Source: Nocardia transvalensis NBRC 15921
GTDB taxonomy: Bacteria; Actinomycetota; Actinomycetes; Mycobacteriales; Mycobacteriaceae
Length of the DNA: 64,000 nucleotides
Assembly: GCF_000308875.1 (NCBI RefSeq)
Contig: NZ_BAGL01000128.1
Coordinates: 62,001-126,000, forward strand
Reading direction: 5' to 3'
This document shows positions 1 through 8,864 of the stretch, one piece after another (positions within the stretch are counted from its first letter, which is position 1; each line of letters begins with the position of its first letter). The notes beneath the pieces were generated by a model that was given only the letters and a program-made list of their open reading frames with translations, was not told the origin of the DNA and did no database searches. The position numbers were made by a program, and so were the translations under genes.

Positions 1-228
1 CGGATCGAGGAGATCACCATCGACGCGCCGTCCCCGCTGATCGGCCGGTCCCTGACCGACACCGCGCTGAGGCCCAGCACCGGAGCGCTGGTACTCGCCC
101 TGCGTACTCCCGAGGGCCGGTTCGTCGCCAACCCCGGCGACGACACCCGGATCACCACCGGCACCATCCTGATCGTCCTGGGCACACCCACCCAGCTCAC
201 CGCGGTCCGCGCCGTCGCCGTGAAATAG
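1..228 (+). CDS. C-terminal end of a TrkA-C (RCK_C) domain protein, partial
   Basis: The reading frame is open from the first base and ends at TAG 226-228, giving the last 75 residues of a longer protein. The segment has the beta-alpha pattern of an RCK_C/TrkA-C domain: the PLIGRSLTD turn, then GALVLALRTPEG and a closing GTILIVLGTPTQL strand. Such domains bind small ligands and regulate K+ channels, K+ uptake systems or cation/proton antiporters. The transport part lies outside the window, so the full protein cannot be named. Domain assignment is by pattern recognition only. Confidence 0.7.
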   Translation, partial: RIEEITIDAPSPLIGRSLTDTALRPSTGALVLALRTPEGRFVANPGDDTRITTGTILIVLGTPTQLTAVRAVAVK

Positions 229-437
229 CCGCATCGGGATACCTCGACTTGCCTTCCCGAGGGCATTTGCGGCATCTTTACACCCAGGTGTGCCGGGAAG
301 TCTGGTCGGCGAGTCGTGCCCGTGACCTCGGGCGACGACGGTCCGACCGACGAGAGGCGCCATGGTGACCGCAACCGGATCGATCTTGACGGATTCTCTA
401 CCGGTGATCACGCCCGCTCCGGCCGTATCCTGCGGGT

Positions 438-884
438 ATGCATGCTTCACAGATGGCCGAGGACTACCCGGTGGTCGGGATGGACACCGACGCGCTGGCC
501 GCGGCCAGGTTGCTGGCCGAGCATCGGTTGCCGGGCATCGTCGTGACCGACGGAAAGGGCCGTCCGGAGGCGGTGCTGCCGGCGTCGCAGGTCGTGCGGT
601 TCCTCGTCCCGACCTATGTGCAGGACGACCCGTCGCTGGCCGGGGTGCTGAACGAGTCGATGTGCGACCGGGTGGTAGCGAAGCTGCGGGGCAAGAAGGT
701 CCGCGACGTCATCCCCGAGCGTTTGGTGAAAGTTCCCGCGGCCAAGGTCGACGACACGGTGATCGAGGTCGCGGCCCTGATGGCCCAGTTCCGCAGCCCG
801 CTGGTGGCGGTGATGAAGGGCGGCGAGTTCGCCGGGGTGATCACCGCCTCACGGCTGCTGGAAGCCTCACTGCACAACAGCTGA
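438..884 (+). CDS. Two-CBS-domain protein, 148 aa
   Basis: A compact cytoplasmic protein with two CBS motifs, about residues 8-60 and 85-146. The second ends in the typical SPLVAVMKGGEFAGVITASRLLE pattern. CBS pairs bind adenosine nucleotides and usually gate a partner enzyme or transporter. The next gene is an SLC13-type permease 46 bp downstream on the same strand, so a role as its regulatory subunit is a reasonable inference. No Shine-Dalgarno is obvious. A TATCCT hexamer (426-431) lies 6 bp before the ATG, which suggests a leaderless transcript. There is no DosR-type box at the matching distance. Confidence 0.75.
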   Translation: MHASQMAEDYPVVGMDTDALAAARLLAEHRLPGIVVTDGKGRPEAVLPASQVVRFLVPTYVQDDPSLAGVLNESMCDRVVAKLRGKKVRDVIPERLVKVPAAKVDDTVIEVAALMAQFRSPLVAVMKGGEFAGVITASRLLEASLHNS

Positions 885-930
885 ATACGCCCGGTCACTG
901 CCGGACCGCGCCCGGAGCGGGACGGGCGTC

Positions 931-2223
931 GTGACCGTCTCCGCGCTGGTCGCGGTGCTGGTGTTCGCCGCGGCCTATGTACTGATCGCGACCGAACGCA
1001 TCCACAAGACCAAAGCCGCCCTCGGTGGCGCGGCGCTCGTGCTGGGCGTCGGCGTGGTCGGCTCGTCGGACATCTTCTTCTCCCACGACACCGGCATCGA
1101 CTGGAACGTCGTCTTCCTGCTGTTCGGGATGATGATCATCGTCGGCGTGCTACGCCAGACCGGCGTCTTCGAATACACCGCGATCTGGGCGGCCAAGCGC
1201 GCCAAGGGATCTCCGCTGCGCGTCATGATCCTGCTCACCCTCATCACCGCCGTCGCCTCCGCATTCCTCGACAACGTCACCACCGTGCTGCTCATCGCGC
1301 CGGTCACGCTGCTGGTCTGCGAGCGCCTCGACATATCTCCGACACCGTTCCTGATCGCCGAGGTCCTCGCATCCAACATCGGCGGCGCCGCCACCCTCAT
1401 CGGTGACCCGCCCAACATCATCATCGGCAGCCGGGCCGGGCTGGCGTTCAACGACTTCCTCGTCCACCTCACCCCGCTGGTGATCATCGAACTGATCGTG
1501 TTCACGCTGGTGCTGCCGTGGCTGTTCCGCGGCAGCTTCAGCGTCGACCCCGCCCGCGCCGCCGATGTGATGGCACTGGACGAACGCGAGGCGATCCGCG
1601 ACCGCGGGCTGCTGGTCAAGTGCGGGCTCGTCCTGGTCGCGGTATTCGCCGGATTCGTCGGGCATTCGCTGTTCCACATCGACCCGTCGATCGTCGCGCT
1701 GCTGGGCGCCGGCGTACTGGTCCTGATCTCCGGTGTGCCGCAACGGGACTACCTGTCGGCGGTGGAGTGGGACACGCTGCTGTTCTTCGCCGGACTGTTC
1801 GTGATGATCGGAGCACTGGTGAAAACCGGTGTCATCGAACGCCTTTCCCGCTTGGCGGTGGACGCGACCGGCGGTAACGCGCTGGTCGCGACGATGCTCA
1901 TCCTGATCGTGTCGGCGGTACTGTCCGGAGTGATCGACAACATCCCTTACGTCGCCACGATGAGCCCGCTGGTGGCCGAACTGGTCGGCGGAATGGACCA
2001 GCACGCGAACGCCCTGTGGTGGGCGCTGGCCGTCGGCGCCGACTTCGGCGGCAACCTCACCGCCGTCGGCGCCAGCGCCAACGTCGTCATGCTCGGCATC
2101 GCCAAACGCGCCGGCACCCCGATATCGTTCTGGGAATTCACCCGCAAGGGCGCGGTCGTCACCGCGATCACCATCGCCGTGGCCGCACCGTATCTGTGGC
2201 TGCGCTACTTCACATTCGGGTAA
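931..2223 (+). CDS. SLC13 / ArsB-NhaD superfamily permease
   Basis: A 430-residue polytopic membrane protein starting at GTG, with about 11-12 hydrophobic segments. It carries two inverted-repeat signature loops, GDPPNIIIGS (about residue 155) and the late GANLTAVGASANVV-like loop. These are typical of the ion transporter superfamily containing ArsB, NhaD and divalent-anion:Na+ symporters. The substrate cannot be read from sequence. The first half includes the conserved DNVTTVLLIAPVT helix and the second half the matching DNIPYVATMSPLV helix. It follows the CBS protein and probably forms a two-gene unit with it. Confidence 0.8.
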   Translation: MTVSALVAVLVFAAAYVLIATERIHKTKAALGGAALVLGVGVVGSSDIFFSHDTGIDWNVVFLLFGMMIIVGVLRQTGVFEYTAIWAAKRAKGSPLRVMILLTLITAVASAFLDNVTTVLLIAPVTLLVCERLDISPTPFLIAEVLASNIGGAATLIGDPPNIIIGSRAGLAFNDFLVHLTPLVIIELIVFTLVLPWLFRGSFSVDPARAADVMALDEREAIRDRGLLVKCGLVLVAVFAGFVGHSLFHIDPSIVALLGAGVLVLISGVPQRDYLSAVEWDTLLFFAGLFVMIGALVKTGVIERLSRLAVDATGGNALVATMLILIVSAVLSGVIDNIPYVATMSPLVAELVGGMDQHANALWWALAVGADFGGNLTAVGASANVVMLGIAKRAGTPISFWEFTRKGAVVTAITIAVAAPYLWLRYFTFG

Positions 2224-2232
2224 CCGCCGCCG

Positions 2233-2367
2233 TCATCGGGGGTCCTGCTCCTCGGCGTTCACGTCTCGCCGGTTCCGGCGGCGCAGCAGCAACACCACAC
2301 CGAGAAAGGCAACGACCACTACCGGAGCTATCAGCTCGGACACCCGCTTACCGTACCGCTGCGACAC
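2233..2367 (-). CDS. Small single-pass membrane protein, 44 aa (putative)
   Basis: A short reading frame too small for routine calling: GTG at 2367, TGA at 2233-2235. The product has a basic N-terminus (SQRYGKRVSEL), one hydrophobic helix (IAPVVVVAFLGVVLLL) and a charged tail (RRRNRRDVNAEEQ). That is the composition expected of a real mini membrane protein. It is convergent with the permease gene and sits only 9 bp from its stop. The Shine-Dalgarno is weak and no homologue is recognised. The alternative is chance reading in GC-rich intergenic DNA. Confidence 0.35.
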   Translation of the reverse strand: MSQRYGKRVSELIAPVVVVAFLGVVLLLRRRNRRDVNAEEQDPR

Positions 2368-2481
2368 GGGCTCAATCAGGTGTTTGCTGTCTCGTAGAGG
2401 CGTTCACGAACGCATCGCGATCACCACAACCGGCCACTACCACCGCACCCTCGATACCGCCGAAGAAGCCGTCGTCGAGGA

Positions 2482-2643
2482 AGCGCTGCCCGAGGTGGTC
2501 GCCACCGCGCGATGATCGAGCAGACCACAGGCGTGTTGATACGGATGTACGGCGTCACCGCCGAGCAGGCGTTCAAGGTGCTGGTCCGATGCTCCCAGGA
2601 GACCAGCACCACACCGCGCCTCGCGTACTGCACGACGACATGA
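2482..2643 (+). pseudogene. ANTAR-domain remnant
   Basis: From ATG 2512 a 43-codon frame reads MIEQTTGVLIRMYGVTAEQAF then VLVRCSQETST, ending at TGA 2641. This matches the central helices of ANTAR RNA-binding domains (usual form: AVIEQAKGVLM, then AFELLRWRSQETN). The in-frame bases just before (HRA-MIEQ) also fit the family. There is no GAF or receiver domain upstream and the tail after QETST is lost, so it looks like a broken fragment of an antiterminator gene. The preceding 100 bp read as an unrelated peptide that stops at TGA 2513. Confidence 0.55.
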
Positions 2644-2688
2644 CAGGGCCTCGACGACGAACAGGCCGGACAAGGCTACGTTCGGGAT

Positions 2689-2943
2689 GTGGAACTGGCG
2701 TTGAATCCGCCGGAACTCGCGTCTGCCGGCGACACCGGTCTGGTGCTCGATGTGGTCGAGGTCGGCCTCACCGAACCCGCCATTACCGGCCACCCGTACC
2801 GGCGGCTGGCGGACGGCACCGTCTACCAGGTCCCCGAACCACTGACCGTCGACATCGCGGCCGAAGGATCGGTGCCGCCGGACCGGGCGGCCATGCCGCT
2901 GTCGGAATGGCTGCAACGTCGGGCGGACGAGGCAATCGGATAG
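2689..2943 (+). CDS. Hypothetical 84-aa protein with RRADEAIG tail
   Basis: GTG start at 2689. A TACGTT hexamer (2677-2682) lies 6 bp upstream, the spacing seen in other leaderless genes of this window. The acidic product has no signal peptide or membrane segment. Its last residues (LSEWLQRRADEAIG) almost repeat the C-terminus of the CBS-BON protein encoded at 29798-30430 (VAERLRRRADEAIG), so the two share a tail of unknown function. The body (LVLDVVEVGLTEPAITGHPYR) is not recognised. It could be a remodelled fragment of a larger dormancy-related protein. Confidence 0.5.
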   Translation: MELALNPPELASAGDTGLVLDVVEVGLTEPAITGHPYRRLADGTVYQVPEPLTVDIAAEGSVPPDRAAMPLSEWLQRRADEAIG

Positions 2944-3129
2944 CCCGCCTTCGAACAGTATCCAGTCGTGAATTCCGGTAAGCCCCGGGTGTATCCGGTG
3001 ATCTCGACGCACCGCTATGACGCTGGCTGTGCCGGGTGAAATTGTCGTGAGCCCACTGGAGTTTCGTTCCTTCCGACCGGCGTTCCCACGGATGTCCGAG
3101 ACTTTTGTGGCCGGACGGCCCGAACTTGG

Positions 3130-6054
3130 TTACGTCGCGACCCGCACGGCCAGGGCGGGCTGGATGGCGGCGGCCCGGCGGGCGGGGCCGACCGTCGCTG
3201 CCAGCGATGCGAGCAGAGTCGTCCCTGCGATGACGGAGATCACCAGCCACTCGATCGGGAAACCGGCTTGGAAGCCTTGGAGGGCTCGCCCATTCGCGTA
3301 CATCATCCACATCGTCGCGGTACCGAGCAGCGATCCGAGCACAACGCCCTCCGTCGCGATGATGCCGCTTTCCAACAGGAACGAGCGAGCCAGGGTGGCG
3401 GCTCGGAAACCGAGCGCGCGAAGGACACCGATGGTGCGGCGTCGTTCGTGGACCGCGCGTACCATCACGACGCCGAGACCGGTGATGCCGATCAGCAGGC
3501 CGAGTGCGAGGAAACCCTGCATGAGCCGGAAGAACGCGGTATTGGCGGCGAAAAGCTTGCGAAGGTTCGCTTCGATCGGAGTCGCCACCAGGCTCGATGC
3601 GATGTGAGCGGCCTGGAGGGTGGCGGCGAGCCGGACGGCATCCGTCCCCGGAGCCGCGCGCAGCAGCGCACCGGTGACCCGGGCGTTCTCGCCGAACGTC
3701 GTCGTTACGGAATGTTCGCTGGACACGACGGGCCATGCCCTGCCACCGTCGCCCGTGGCCGGGTAGAACATCATGCCGTTCGACAGCACGCCCGCGATCG
3801 TGACGGTAGTGCTGCGGCCGGTCGCCGGGTCTCGAAGAGTGAACTGGTCCCCGGGTGCGAAGAACCTCCCCGCCGGCCCACCGCTACTGCCGAAGTAGGC
3901 GTCCACGGCAACGTAGGCCGGGTTCGCGGCGATCGCTGCCCAGACGGCTTCGTCGGTGTCCAGGCCGGGCAGCCGGTCGGTGAACTTCATGCCCGCCAGA
4001 CTTCCGTCGGGGACACCGATGGCGACGGCGCGGAGCGGCTCGGCAGAGCGGCGACCGGGGTCGGTGGCGAGTGCGGGCGCAGAGGTCAGTTCGGTGACCT
4101 CGGTGAGGGCGTCGTCGCGGCGCAGCGCGTCGACGGTTCCCCGCGCTTGCTCAGGATTCAGGTCCACTCGGATCGCGTAACCGGCGCTGGACTCCGCGAC
4201 GGTCTTGTCCAGGCCGGTCTCGAAGATGGCGCTCATCTCGACGAGCATGACGAGAACCATCGTGATCAGCGTGTACATCACCAGTGTCGCGCCGGTGCGG
4301 AGCGGCCTCGCGAGGGGATAGGCGGCGGCGAGGTGCAGGGCCAGTCCGGTGTCGGACGGCCGCTCGAACACGCGGCGCAGCGGTGCGAGCAGCACGGCCT
4401 GGTTCACACTCAGGACGGCCACCGCCGCGAACGCGACCAGGCTGCCCTGCACGATGTATGCCGCCATCGACGGAGTGTCCAGAATCGCGGGACGGACGAG
4501 GTTCGCGGCCAGTCCCCAGGAGGCGACGAATCCGCCCACGAGCGTGATCGACCATCGGTGCCCCAGAGAGCGATTCAGGACGGGCAGGAGCAGAACGGCC
4601 GCCGCCGACGGCAGCAGATAGGTGAGCACCGGATCACTGGCCGCGACCACGGGAACCGCCGCGGTAGCGACGACTGCCGCCAGGACAGCCGCCATCGGTG
4701 CGGCGTAGCGGTGCGCGCGCCTGACGGGTGAGCGGGGCAGGTCCCGGATCGCGGCGATGATGTTGAACCGGCTGATCCGGACGCTGATCAGCAGGATCGC
4801 CGAACCGGCGATCACCACACCGAGCGCGCACCCGTTGATCAGACTCGTCCGCGTCACGGCGAAATGAAGGTCCATCGTCGAGCCGTCCGCGGACCAGGAA
4901 CTGAATATCTTCGCGGCTATCGCCGACACCGCCCAGCCGACGGCGATCCCGAGGGCGGCGCCGGGGATCACGGAGACAGCGGCATAGCTGGCTCCCTCCA
5001 CGGCGAAGGTGCCCACCAGTGTCGATCGGGTCATCCCGACCGCCCGCAGAATGCCGAGCTGTGCCTTCCGCTCATCGGCCAGCATCACGAAGATGTTCAT
5101 CACCAGCAACGCACCGGCGATGATGCTGAAACTGCCGATCATGAGGAACAACGCACCGAGGACGGCCGCGGTCTCCTGCGCCGCATCGAGAACGGTACGT
5201 TTCGGCGCTTCGATCATCACGTGATCGGCCACCGGCCCGAGAGCGGTCCGTATCGCGTTCAGGGCCGCGTCCGTGTGGCCGGCGCCGGTCTCGACTCCGC
5301 CGGCGTTGGACACGAACGTCACCGCCTTCGGCGCCGTATGCGCGGCCTGCGCCGCGGCGGTCAGTGTGCCGGGCGCGAGGAATACGTTGCGATTGGTCGT
5401 CGCGCCCAGCCCGACACCGGCGAGGCCGTGTTCCGGAACGACGCGGTCGACGACGAGATCGCGAGGGCTCCCGTACAGATAGAGGGTGAGCGAATCACCG
5501 GGAGCGAGATCCAGTGCGGCCGCGAGCGGTTCGTTGACCACGACCCGATCCGGCGAAGGATTCGCTCCCGCCAGCCCGGACGGCGCCGCGGCCGCACCGA
5601 ACGCCTCGGCTGCCGGCAGGTCGAGATCCCATGCGAGCACCCGCGGTTCCGCGAGGTCACCGCCGACATCGTGGGCCACCGCCGCGGCCTGATCGGCATG
5701 ACCGCTGAGGACGCCATCGAACAGCGGGTCTCCCGCGATGCCCGACAGTCGCGCCGCGACTTCGTCACCCACGGCCGCACTGGTGGTCAGGACGCGCTCG
5801 TCCACCGATCCGAGGGTGTCGTAGGCCTGCCGGCGGACGGACATGTCGAGCGTGTCGCCCACGACCAGAGCCGCCACGATGATCGCGATTCCCAGCGTGC
5901 AGCCCACCACGGTGAGCACCGCCTCGGTTCGCCGCCGGGCGATCTGGCGAACGGCCAACCGCCGCGGGACACGCCGGCCGAAGCCGATCGCCGCGACGAA
6001 TACGGCCACGATGCCGAACAGAGTCAGCAGCGGGGCGACCAGGTTCGGATACAT
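3130..6054 (-). CDS. ABC transporter permease with two FtsX/MacB domains
   Basis: A 974-residue membrane protein. It has an N-terminal helix, a large extracytoplasmic MacB-like domain, then an FtsX core (about residues 290-430, LGILRAVGMTRSTLVGTF). A middle group of helices follows, then a second periplasmic domain and a second FtsX core near the end (GVLRALGFRAATLARSFL, about 865-960). This duplicated layout is common in actinobacterial exporters of the LolE/MacB type that move lipids, peptides or drugs. Its start lies 1 bp after the stop of the ATPase gene at 6056, so the two genes form a translationally coupled pair. The substrate is unknown. Confidence 0.85.
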   Translation of the reverse strand: MYPNLVAPLLTLFGIVAVFVAAIGFGRRVPRRLAVRQIARRRTEAVLTVVGCTLGIAIIVAALVVGDTLDMSVRRQAYDTLGSVDERVLTTSAAVGDEVAARLSGIAGDPLFDGVLSGHADQAAAVAHDVGGDLAEPRVLAWDLDLPAAEAFGAAAAPSGLAGANPSPDRVVVNEPLAAALDLAPGDSLTLYLYGSPRDLVVDRVVPEHGLAGVGLGATTNRNVFLAPGTLTAAAQAAHTAPKAVTFVSNAGGVETGAGHTDAALNAIRTALGPVADHVMIEAPKRTVLDAAQETAAVLGALFLMIGSFSIIAGALLVMNIFVMLADERKAQLGILRAVGMTRSTLVGTFAVEGASYAAVSVIPGAALGIAVGWAVSAIAAKIFSSWSADGSTMDLHFAVTRTSLINGCALGVVIAGSAILLISVRISRFNIIAAIRDLPRSPVRRAHRYAAPMAAVLAAVVATAAVPVVAASDPVLTYLLPSAAAVLLLPVLNRSLGHRWSITLVGGFVASWGLAANLVRPAILDTPSMAAYIVQGSLVAFAAVAVLSVNQAVLLAPLRRVFERPSDTGLALHLAAAYPLARPLRTGATLVMYTLITMVLVMLVEMSAIFETGLDKTVAESSAGYAIRVDLNPEQARGTVDALRRDDALTEVTELTSAPALATDPGRRSAEPLRAVAIGVPDGSLAGMKFTDRLPGLDTDEAVWAAIAANPAYVAVDAYFGSSGGPAGRFFAPGDQFTLRDPATGRSTTVTIAGVLSNGMMFYPATGDGGRAWPVVSSEHSVTTTFGENARVTGALLRAAPGTDAVRLAATLQAAHIASSLVATPIEANLRKLFAANTAFFRLMQGFLALGLLIGITGLGVVMVRAVHERRRTIGVLRALGFRAATLARSFLLESGIIATEGVVLGSLLGTATMWMMYANGRALQGFQAGFPIEWLVISVIAGTTLLASLAATVGPARRAAAIQPALAVRVAT

Positions 6055-6055
6055 G

Positions 6056-6757
6056 TCACCCCACCGGCACCCGCTGTACGGTGTCGGAGACGATTCGCCC
6101 GTCGCGCATCGTCACCAGCCGTTGGACACGGGCACCGATCGACGCGTCGTGCGTCACGAGGAGGATGGTCTGGCCCTCCGCGCGGTTCAATTCGAACATC
6201 AGGTCCATCACCTGTTCCGCCATCGTCGAGTCGAGGTTGCCGGTCGGCTCGTCCGCCCACACGATCGCGGGCCGGGCGACGAGAGCACGCGCGATCGTGA
6301 CTCGTTGCTGCTCACCGCCCGACAGTTCGTTCGGACGGAAGTTCAGCCGATGACCGAGCCCGACCCGGTCGAGCATCGCCGCCGCCCGCCTGCGTGCCTC
6401 GGCCGCCCGCGTGCCGCCCAGCAGTAGCGGCAACTCGACGTTGTCGGCGACGGTGAACACGGGGATCAGGTTGTACGCCTGGAACACGAATCCCATGGAG
6501 CGAGCGCGATGTCGTGTTCGTTCCGCGTCCGACATCGCGAACAGGTCACGACCTTCGATCTCCACGCGACCCGCGTCGATGTCGTCCAGACCGGACAGGC
6601 AATTGAGCAGTGTCGTCTTACCGGAACCGGAAGGGCCCATCACCGCGACCATCTCACCCGCCTGGACGGCAAGGTCGAGATCGCGCAGCGCGTGGACGGA
6701 CACGGTTTCGCTGCGATAGATCTTCTGCACGCCGGTGGCTTCGAGAATCGTGTGCAC
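6056..6757 (-). CDS. ABC transporter ATP-binding protein (LolD/MacB-type)
   Basis: A 233-residue ATPase with Walker A GPSGSGKTTLL (about residues 40-50), signature LSGGEQQRVTIARAL (about 143-157), Walker B IVWADEPTGNLDS and the switch His in LLVTHD. The spacing and the DEPTGNLD Walker B are characteristic of the LolD/MacB/FtsE subfamily, which pairs with FtsX-type permeases such as the one encoded immediately downstream. It is the first gene of a two-gene reverse-strand operon. No DosR-type box was seen ahead of it, so it is probably outside the dormancy regulon. Confidence 0.9.
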   Translation of the reverse strand: MHTILEATGVQKIYRSETVSVHALRDLDLAVQAGEMVAVMGPSGSGKTTLLNCLSGLDDIDAGRVEIEGRDLFAMSDAERTRHRARSMGFVFQAYNLIPVFTVADNVELPLLLGGTRAAEARRRAAAMLDRVGLGHRLNFRPNELSGGEQQRVTIARALVARPAIVWADEPTGNLDSTMAEQVMDLMFELNRAEGQTILLVTHDASIGARVQRLVTMRDGRIVSDTVQRVPVG

Positions 6758-7158
6758 GTCTGCCAGTCAAGTCCGCACTGTGCGGCCCGCACAGGGTCTA
6801 ATGGACCGAGTGCGAGAGGTCATGTGCCCGCCCGGCGGGCGCAGGCCCGGAAATCGGTGTCGGCGCCCGGATTCGGCTACAACGGGCCCACTCGCAGGCC
6901 GTGCGGCAGGGGCTTTCGTTGTGGTTCGCAGCGACCTTCGGCGGATTCCCGTGAATTCAGGGCGGCGAAGCTGAGGGTGCCCGAACCGTGTGGCTTGCCG
7001 GGGAAGCGGGTTCCCTGCGGGCTCTGGACTGGCGTCGCTGTCCGATGCGACGGTTAACCCTAAGTGTGACAACGGTATTCGCATCCGCTGCGCCGAGAAC
7101 GCGTACGCTAGACGTGGGTCGAGTTGCCGGGCAACTGCGTGTGATCGGAGGGACGATC
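6758..7158. other. Intergenic stretch, no gene seen
   Basis: About 400 bp between the divergent ABC operon and the Gmad2/LysM gene. No frame here has convincing coding character or a family match. A TACGCT hexamer lies near 7104-7110, inside GTACGCTAGAC, about 50 bp before the ATG at 7159. It is a possible -10 for the forward gene, without a clear -35 partner. Confidence 0.5.
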
Positions 7159-7650
7159 ATGACCGTCGATGTGCAACAGCCACGGCCGTATGATCTGGTG
7201 AGCGACCGGATTCAGATCGCGGGGGTGGCAGGCGGTGCCTTCGAAGCGAATTTCAACTACCGGATCACCGAGGGGCACGACGAGATAACCGGATTCTTCA
7301 TGGCCGGTGACGGCGCCGGGGGACACGGTCAGTTCCAGATCGTCGTCGATGTCGCCGAGGCCGGGTTCCTGCTCAGCCGGATCTTCATCGACGTCTTCCA
7401 CGCCTCGGTGAAGGACGGCACCGAACTCGACAAGGTCGTCGTGCCCGTTGTGCTCGGGTCGAAGATCGTGCCGGGTTACCGCGTGTACATCGAACACACC
7501 GTCGCCGAGGGCGAGACGCTGTGGTCGATCGCCAAGCGTTATTACGGCTCCGGAAATCTGTACTACCGCCTGGTCGCGGCGAACCCCGTCACGATCACCA
7601 ATCCGAACCTGATCCGCGCGGGAGACGTGATCAAGGTGCCGCAGACGTGA
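7159..7650 (+). CDS. Gmad2 immunoglobulin-like plus LysM domain protein
   Basis: Start chosen at ATG 7159 because GGAGGG lies 6 bp upstream; the frame is open further up but has no better ribosome site. The 163-residue product has an N-terminal beta-rich Gmad2-like domain (about residues 12-105, with IQIAGVAGGAFEANFNYRI). A single LysM domain follows (about 112-162, HTVAEGETLWSIAKRYYGSG to AGDVIKVPQ). LysM binds peptidoglycan or other GlcNAc polymers. There is no recognisable signal peptide, which is odd for a wall-binding module, so a cytoplasmic role or non-classical export is possible. No operon partner is evident. Confidence 0.75.
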   Translation: MTVDVQQPRPYDLVSDRIQIAGVAGGAFEANFNYRITEGHDEITGFFMAGDGAGGHGQFQIVVDVAEAGFLLSRIFIDVFHASVKDGTELDKVVVPVVLGSKIVPGYRVYIEHTVAEGETLWSIAKRYYGSGNLYYRLVAANPVTITNPNLIRAGDVIKVPQT

Positions 7651-7827
7651 GGCGGCCAGGCTCAGGCTGTGCGTGTGGTGTTTCTCGTAGGGTCGGGTCG
7701 TGCCGACATCCTGGTGGGCGCCGCTGCCGTGCGTCGGGCCGGCTGTCGGTAGTCCAGGAGCGTGCGCCGGTAGAGGGTGATGTGGTCGCGGGCCGCGCCG
7801 TTTCATGACGTTCGTCCCCGCGGGTGC

Positions 7828-7870
7828 GGGACCACCGGATCTGCCGCCGAATCGGGCTCGATTCGACGCT
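7828..7870 (+). promoter_or_regulatory. Weak DosR-type box and -10 upstream of USP
   Basis: GGGACCACCGGATC (7828-7841) matches only 8 of 14 positions of GGGACTWWAGTCCC. However, GACGCT (7865-7870, NANNNT) follows at exactly the 23-base interval found at better boxes in this window. It would give an 85-nt leader before the USP start at 7962. The rest of the 7651-7961 gap shows only a G/C-rich inverted repeat (GTCCCCGC...GCGGGAC, 7813-7832) that overlaps the box. Confidence 0.35.
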
Positions 7871-7961
7871 GGAAGGTGGTTTCCGGAGTCGATTCGGCGT
7901 CGCTCCGCGTGGTCGCGGTGTGGCCCCGACGACGACGCACGCGATGTCGGAGGAGGACGCG

Positions 7962-8864
7962 ATGACCGAACGGCGGGACGATGTCGAGCAGCCGATCGTG
8001 GCCGGGATCGATGGCTCGTCGGAGTCCTACCACGCGGCGGCGTGGGCGGCGGTCGACGCGGCACTGCACGGCTGCTCGCTGCGGCTGGTGATCTCGGCGT
8101 CCGTGCCGCCGGGTTTCGGGCCGGGGCCGCTGCTCACCGACGCCGAATCGGAATGGCTGCGCCGCAACGCGCAGCGCACGGTGGACGAGGCGCGGCGGCT
8201 GGCCCGCGCCGCCGTGAACGGGGAGGCGCTGCAGATCACTACGGAGGTGATCTTCGATCCGATCATCCCGCACCTCATCGCACGGTCGCGGGCGGCTCGC
8301 ATGCTGGCAGTCGGCAGCCGCGGACTCGGTGCCCTGCGGCGCGGGCTGCTGGGCTCGGTCGGCGCCGCGGTCACTCGCCATGCCTGGTGTCCGGTGGCGG
8401 TCGTGCGCGCACAGTCGGCTCTCGACCCGGTCTCGGCGCAGCGGCCTGTTCTCGTCGGTGTGGACGGCACGCCCAACAGCGAGCCCGCCCTCGCCGCCGC
8501 ATTCGACGAGGCGTCGCTGCGGAAGGTCGGCGTGGTCGCGCTGCATGCCTGGAGCGATGTATCCAGCTCTCTCGCTCCCGTGATGACGGCCTGGGATGCC
8601 GCGCGCGAATCCGAGGAGGCGATACTGTCCGAAAGCCTGGCCGGCTGGTCGGAGCGTTTCCCGGATGTGGATGTTCGCCGGATTCTGGTGCAGGACAAGC
8701 CGGCTCGTGCGCTGCTGGCCGAATCCGACAATGCCCAGCTGGTGGTCGTGGGCAGTCACGGGCGCGGTGGATTCTCCGGCATGCTGCTCGGCGCCACCAG
8801 CAACGCGCTGGTGGCATCGGTGGACTGCCCGATCGTGGTGGTCCGTCGACGGCCGGTGGCGTAG
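7962..8864 (+). CDS. Universal stress protein, tandem USP domains
   Basis: A 300-residue protein with two USP domains (about 10-145 and 155-298). The second carries the ATP-binding signature GSHGRGGFSGMLLGATSNALV; the first has GSRGLGALRRGLLGSVGAAV. ATG 7962 is preferred over ATG 7944 because GGAGGAGG sits just upstream of 7962. Paired-domain ATP-binding USPs of this type are core members of the mycobacterial DosR regulon (Rv2005c/Rv1996/Rv2623 group), where they are linked to growth arrest. The membrane-protein gene at 8865 follows directly after the stop codon. It is closest to the USP encoded at 46276 within this window (both have VDAALHGC then P-x-GFGP). Confidence 0.9.
   Translation: MTERRDDVEQPIVAGIDGSSESYHAAAWAAVDAALHGCSLRLVISASVPPGFGPGPLLTDAESEWLRRNAQRTVDEARRLARAAVNGEALQITTEVIFDPIIPHLIARSRAARMLAVGSRGLGALRRGLLGSVGAAVTRHAWCPVAVVRAQSALDPVSAQRPVLVGVDGTPNSEPALAAAFDEASLRKVGVVALHAWSDVSSSLAPVMTAWDAARESEEAILSESLAGWSERFPDVDVRRILVQDKPARALLAESDNAQLVVVGSHGRGGFSGMLLGATSNALVASVDCPIVVVRRRPVA

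Noticed and set aside
2640..2653. DosR-type box for the 84-aa gene at 2689
   Set aside because: The segment at the correct distance (ATGACAGGGCCTCG) matches only about 4 of 14 positions, although the TACGTT -10 itself is well placed.
3268..4731. Long forward frame (487 codons) opposite the ABC permease
   Set aside because: Antisense shadow of a clear FtsX gene; composition is Arg/Gly/Asp-rich without any family motif. The same applies to other long opposite-strand frames such as 7803-9497, 21029-23407 and 48960-50549.
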